Shown one piece after another: positions 5,946 to 7,000 of a stretch of 7,000 bases of DNA (positions are counted from its first letter, which is position 1; each line of letters begins with the position of its first letter). The notes under the pieces were generated by a model. That model saw only the letters and a list, made by a program, of their open reading frames with translations, had not been told where the DNA came from and ran no database searches. The stretch spans positions 1 through 7,000 of the forward strand of contig NZ_FQXM01000054.1 in assembly GCF_900129965.1 (NCBI RefSeq), read 5' to 3'. Both the position numbers and the translations under genes were made by a program. The DNA comes from Clostridium grantii DSM 8605. Its GTDB lineage: Bacteria; Bacillota; Clostridia; Clostridiales; Clostridiaceae.

Positions 5946-7000
5946 ATGAAAGTTACAGAATTAACTGCTCTACAAATTAGAGATGGAATTGCAAAACAAG
6001 AGTTCACTAGTGAAGAAGTTATAAAGCAGTTTTATGAAATAATAAAAGAAAAAGATAGTGAAATCAATGCTTTCTTGACTTTATGTGAAGAAGCTTCATT
6101 AGAAAAAGCTAGAGAGATAGATAGTAAAATTGCTAAAGGGGAAAAAGTAGGTAGACTTGCAGGGGTTCCTATAGCAATAAAAGATAATATTTGTACTGAG
6201 GGAACAACAACGACTTGTGCATCAAAAATGCTTGAAGATTTTGTACCACCTTATGATGCAACTGTAATTAAAAAATTAAAAGAAGAAGATGCAATTATAA
6301 TTGGAAAAACAAATATGGATGAGTTTGCTATGGGTTCTTCAAATGAAAATTCAGCATTTCAAGTAACTAAAAATCCAGTTGATACAGAAAGAGTTCCAGG
6401 GGGATCATCAGGTGGTTCAGCAGCAGCGGTAGCAGCAAGTTTTGCTCCATTTTCTTTAGGCTCAGATACAGGGGGTTCTATAAGACAGCCAGCGGCATTT
6501 TGTGGGGTTATCGGTTTTAAACCTACTTATGGATTAGTTTCTAGATTTGGGCTTATAGCTTTTGCTTCTTCTTTGGATCAAATAGGACCTTTTGCTAAAA
6601 CTGTTGAGGATTGCGCACTTCTTTTAGAAGTAATTCAAGGAAGTGATGAGTTAGATAATACTTCAAGTAAAACAGCAGAATATCCTACTTATTTAGATAA
6701 GTTAGATCAAGGAATTAAAGGTATGAAAATAGGAGTACCTAAAGAGTTCTTTGGAGAAGGTTTGGATAACGAAATTAAAGAAGCTATATTAAAAGCTATT
6801 GAAGATTTTAAAGCGTTAGGGGCAGAAGTAGAAGAAATTTCTCTTCCTATAACTGAGCAAGGATTATCAGCATATTATTTAATATCTTCAGCAGAAGCTA
6901 GTTCTAACTTAGCAAGATATGATGGAGTTAGATATGGATATAGAACTAAAGAATTTGATGATGTATATGATATGATGATAAAAAGCAGAACAGAAGCTTT
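5946..7000 (+). CDS. gatA: Asp-tRNA(Asn)/Glu-tRNA(Gln) amidotransferase subunit A (5' part; runs off window)
   Basis: GatA is the amidase subunit: it releases ammonia from Gln for the amidation of Asp-tRNA(Asn) or Glu-tRNA(Gln) on GatB. GGGAGG (5933-5938) lies seven bases before ATG 5946; an in-phase GTG at 5943 is closer and less likely. The window contains 351 full codons of an expected ~485. All three catalytic residues of the amidase signature family fall at the same numbers as in S. aureus GatA: Lys79 (AIKDN, codon 6180), cis-Ser154 (PGGSSGGS, codon 6405) and Ser178 (DTGGSIRQP, codon 6477). No frameshift or stop is seen. Its last 83 bases also occur at 1-83, where the frame soon continues into a kinase rather than into the GatA C-terminal part. 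gatB is expected downstream but not visible. Confidence 0.95.
   Translation, partial: MKVTELTALQIRDGIAKQEFTSEEVIKQFYEIIKEKDSEINAFLTLCEEASLEKAREIDSKIAKGEKVGRLAGVPIAIKDNICTEGTTTTCASKMLEDFVPPYDATVIKKLKEEDAIIIGKTNMDEFAMGSSNENSAFQVTKNPVDTERVPGGSSGGSAAAVAASFAPFSLGSDTGGSIRQPAAFCGVIGFKPTYGLVSRFGLIAFASSLDQIGPFAKTVEDCALLLEVIQGSDELDNTSSKTAEYPTYLDKLDQGIKGMKIGVPKEFFGEGLDNEIKEAILKAIEDFKALGAEVEEISLPITEQGLSAYYLISSAEASSNLARYDGVRYGYRTKEFDDVYDMMIKSRTEA
6918..7000 (+). repeat. Right copy of the direct repeat, within gatA, identical to 1-83
   Basis: Same 83 bases and same reading frame as 1-83, covering GatA residues 325 to 352 (the last codon incomplete). The match is still perfect at the last base of the window, so the repeat ends further right. 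Whether the sequence past 7000 goes to normal gatA (RRIMLG-like) or again into agrC decides between the last unit of a duplication and a longer array or circle. Confidence 0.95.

Overview
The window is very AT-rich. Its genes have strong GGAGG-type ribosome binding sites, a T-box leader, an archaeal-type aspartyl-tRNA synthetase beside gatC and gatA, and an agr-type cyclic peptide quorum-sensing cassette. Together these point to a low-GC Firmicute, most likely Clostridium or a close relative. I cannot name the species from sequence alone.

Layout. Positions 1-657 (+) are an open frame that begins inside gatA and, near 100-106, switches in frame to the C-terminal half of an AgrC-like histidine kinase. 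Facing it on the minus strand are an agrD-like peptide gene of 45 codons (654-791) and agrB (852-1343). The agrB upstream region (1344-1590) carries two opposed pairs of repeats spaced 21 bp, the spacing expected for a LytTR (AgrA-type) regulator, and probable promoters in both directions. Next, on the plus strand, come a broken secreted subtilisin (1591-2661; an in-frame TAG lies just before the catalytic Ser), a secreted protein of unknown function (2716-3348) and a coupled small membrane protein (3361-3726). A terminator at 3792-3826 ends this accessory block. Positions 3908-4244 hold a promoter and a T-box riboswitch that control aspS2 (4330-5619), gatC (5641-5925) and gatA (5946 to beyond the window end), the tRNA-dependent amidation operon.

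The most striking feature is structural. Bases 1-83 are identical to bases 6918-7000, an offset of 6917 bp, and the repeat runs off both window edges. The first copy leads into agrC, the second into ordinary gatA as far as it can be read. This is what one expects from a tandem duplication or amplification (or a circular form, or an assembly chimera) of a 6.9-kb unit running from the middle of agrC to the middle of gatA. Read this way, no agr or gat gene need be lost: a complete agrC would lie before the first unit and a complete gatA and gatB after the last.

How the genes work together. AgrB would cut and cyclise AgrD; the core STFLW has Ser where most AgrD peptides have Cys, so a lactone is predicted. 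The kinase would sense the peptide, and a response regulator not present here would act at the 21-bp repeats. The protease, secreted protein and membrane protein are plausible targets of this circuit. The aspS2-gatCA operon makes Asn-tRNA(Asn), and Gln-tRNA(Gln) where needed, by transamidation. Its T-box specifier reads GAAC, so both Glu (GAA) and Asn (AAC) codons are available, as described for Clostridium acetobutylicum.
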